Origin: CAIJMI01 sp964448085
GTDB taxonomy: Bacteria > Patescibacteriota > Microgenomatia > UBA10105 > UBA927
NCBI GenBank assembly: GCA_964448085.1
Contig: CAYUUX010000014.1
Coordinates: 1-22,559, forward strand
Direction of reading: 5' to 3'
DNA: 22,559 nucleotides
Each line of letters opens with the position of its first letter. Position 1 is the stretch's first letter. Below the pieces are notes generated by a model that saw nothing but the letters and a program-made list of their open reading frames with translations, had not been told where the DNA came from and did not search any database. The position numbers were made by a program, and so were the translations under genes. Shown here one piece after another: positions 21,277 through 22,559 of the stretch.

Positions 21277-22559
21277 ATGGCAGAACCTGTCGCACCACCG
21301 ATACCGAAAGAATATGCAGGACTCGGTCCGCTGATATCTTTTGGTCACAAAGAGACGCATCCGATAACGGGAAAACCCGTTATTACTCCCGGCACCACGC
21401 TCTATCTTGCCAACGTCGATCAGGAACTCAAAGACAAGTTGAAAGACAAGACGTTTGACGGTAAAAAACTGAAGTCGTTTTCTCTCTGGGACACATCGGG
21501 ATACAAAAACACCGGACTGGACAGTGCAGTGGTCCATATGTATGCACAAGGTACGGAAAAAACACCGGAAAAACCGTTGACAGTGCTTCGTACCAATCCG
21601 GAAACAAATGAAAAGCTTCCCGAACGGGTCATGGCGGGCGTTCGACTTGTCGATGACAAAGGCGATTTTATCGATATTCCGAAAAAATATTTGACAACGG
21701 AAAAACCACAACCGGTCCAACGGAAAAAAACAGAGGCACCGACAACACCTTCTGGAGAAGCACATAAAATACTTGTCGGTATAGCCAATGCAACAGAACA
21801 AGACAACATATCCATTGCAGATGATGGCGTCACAGAAGGATTGATACAACAAGGACTACAACCAACAGAAAACCTCGATCAACCAACTGAAGTCGCGCAA
21901 GATAACGTGTCTGTTGCAGATGATGGTGTCACAGAAGGCATCATTCCATCTGGAACATCTGAAACACCAGTTGCAACAACTGAACAGGGTGCACCGAGTC
22001 CTGTAATCCCAGAAGTTACACCAGCTCCGGTAGCAGCAGAAACACCGACTCCACCCCCTTCAACCGAAACACCCACTCCAGATGTTACCCCGCTCGTTGC
22101 ACCAATCGTTGAGCCGCCACCTCCACCGACAACTATAGAACCACCAACCGCACCTGTTCCAACAGTGGAAAAACGTACGGTGCTTGATGTTGTCGGCATC
22201 CAGGGTGCAACGGAACGACGTGCAACGGATTTGGCAAAGGAAGCGATGGAAAAAAGCCGAGACATAATCAAGCGGTTTTTCCAGGAACGGTTTGAGGAAA
22301 AATACTATCAACATTTTCATAAAATGCTCGAAGCAGCACAAACGCCGTTTGCAAAGGAAAGCATAGACATTGCACAACAAAGAGCACAAAGCCGCTATGA
22401 TGCCGAAATGAACCAAAGAAACGGACTCGCACGCGCCGCACGCAAAACATGGGATTTCATAAAAGACCACACCTTCGGAGCCACTACCCTCCAACGGTAT
22501 GCAATTGAAGAAATCCACACAATGCAACAAAACGGAGAAATCCAGGAACGTGTAGTATT
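21277..22559 (+). CDS. Long Pro/Thr-rich protein with flanking globular and helical domains, C-terminus beyond window edge
   Basis: 427 residues in the window, with the stop not reached. Residues 1-140 look globular and beta-rich (LISFGHKETHPITGKPVI, then LKSFSLWDTSG and VRLVDDKGDFIDIP). A 16-residue unit, QDN(I/V)S(I/V)ADDGVTEG plus two residues, occurs at 175-190 and 208-223. Residues 225-307 are a Pro/Thr/Val/Glu-rich stalk or linker. From 308 on the chain is charged and helical (AKEAMEKSRDIIKRFF, then KYYQHFHKMLEAAQ), possibly coiled-coil. There is no N-terminal signal peptide, so a membrane anchor, if any, lies beyond the edge. No family is recognised. GGAG lies eight bases before the ATG. 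It is probably co-transcribed with the two preceding genes. Confidence 0.75.
   Translation, partial: MAEPVAPPIPKEYAGLGPLISFGHKETHPITGKPVITPGTTLYLANVDQELKDKLKDKTFDGKKLKSFSLWDTSGYKNTGLDSAVVHMYAQGTEKTPEKPLTVLRTNPETNEKLPERVMAGVRLVDDKGDFIDIPKKYLTTEKPQPVQRKKTEAPTTPSGEAHKILVGIANATEQDNISIADDGVTEGLIQQGLQPTENLDQPTEVAQDNVSVADDGVTEGIIPSGTSETPVATTEQGAPSPVIPEVTPAPVAAETPTPPPSTETPTPDVTPLVAPIVEPPPPPTTIEPPTAPVPTVEKRTVLDVVGIQGATERRATDLAKEAMEKSRDIIKRFFQERFEEKYYQHFHKMLEAAQTPFAKESIDIAQQRAQSRYDAEMNQRNGLARAARKTWDFIKDHTFGATTLQRYAIEEIHTMQQNGEIQERVV
21799..21945 (+). repeat. Two copies of a 16-codon repeat, 99 bases apart
   Basis: The copies lie at 21799-21846 and 21898-21945 and encode nearly identical acidic units centred on ADDGVTEG. 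The 33-residue period hints at a once longer repeat array. It lies ahead of the Pro/Thr-rich stalk. Confidence 0.8.

Noticed and set aside
21019..21852. 277-codon minus-strand ORF
   Set aside because: It is antisense to the 107-residue gene and the Pro/Thr-rich protein, rich in Cys, Phe and Arg as expected for a shadow frame.

Overview
The window looks like a piece of a bacterial chromosome from the Candidate Phyla Radiation (Patescibacteria), most likely the Microgenomates side. This assignment is inference from gene content and style. It rests on a minimal non-oxidative pentose-phosphate set, short archaeal-like variants of core enzymes, many small proteins of unknown function with a CPR feel, a PEGA-domain surface protein, single dispersed tRNA genes without encoded CCA, and dense packing. 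TGA ends genes, including in two ATGA overlaps, so the genetic code is standard and not the TGA=Gly code of Gracilibacteria. I see no mobile element, CRISPR array or rRNA.

Layout. 1-2000 (minus): the start of a lipoprotein gene cut by the window edge, a secreted two-repeat protein with a hydrophobic tail, and a doubtful small ORF. 2000-4900: a small helix-turn-helix protein (plus), then minus-strand galT, a fused archaeal-type CoA biosynthesis enzyme (phosphopantetheine adenylyltransferase plus DUF359 dephospho-CoA kinase) and a protein of unknown function. 4900-9900 (minus): a GT-C membrane glycosyltransferase, the pentose-phosphate trio transketolase, ribulose-phosphate epimerase and ribose-phosphate isomerase B, and a four-helix-bundle protein. 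9900-13500 (minus): three sugar transferases in a row (GT20 trehalose-phosphate-synthase type, a MurG-like GT-B enzyme, and a WecG/TagA-type GT26 enzyme). 13600-16600: mreB (minus), diverging from a PEGA/beta-propeller protein and a methyltransferase-like protein (plus). 16590-16781: two divergent tRNA genes, Arg(CCT) and Pro(CGG). 16800-18700 (plus): maf and two exported proteins. 18700-20450 (minus): an M16 peptidase and nucleoside diphosphate kinase. 20500-end (plus): two small proteins of unknown function and a long Pro/Thr-rich protein cut by the window edge.

The metabolic genes fit a fermentative, scavenging cell: RpiB, Rpe and Tkt interconvert pentose and hexose phosphates, GalT feeds galactose into UDP-sugars, Ndk balances NTPs, and the fused CoA enzyme finishes CoA from phosphopantetheine. 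The glycosyltransferases, MreB and exported proteins are envelope functions.

The most striking pattern is not a gene. In about a dozen genes a sigma-70-type -10 hexamer sits 5-9 bases before the start codon, several with a -35 hexamer 16-18 bp further up, so their mRNAs should begin at or next to the start codon (leaderless). Genes inside operons, and a few others, carry Shine-Dalgarno sequences instead. This pattern also fixes several start codons that are shorter than the longest ORF.
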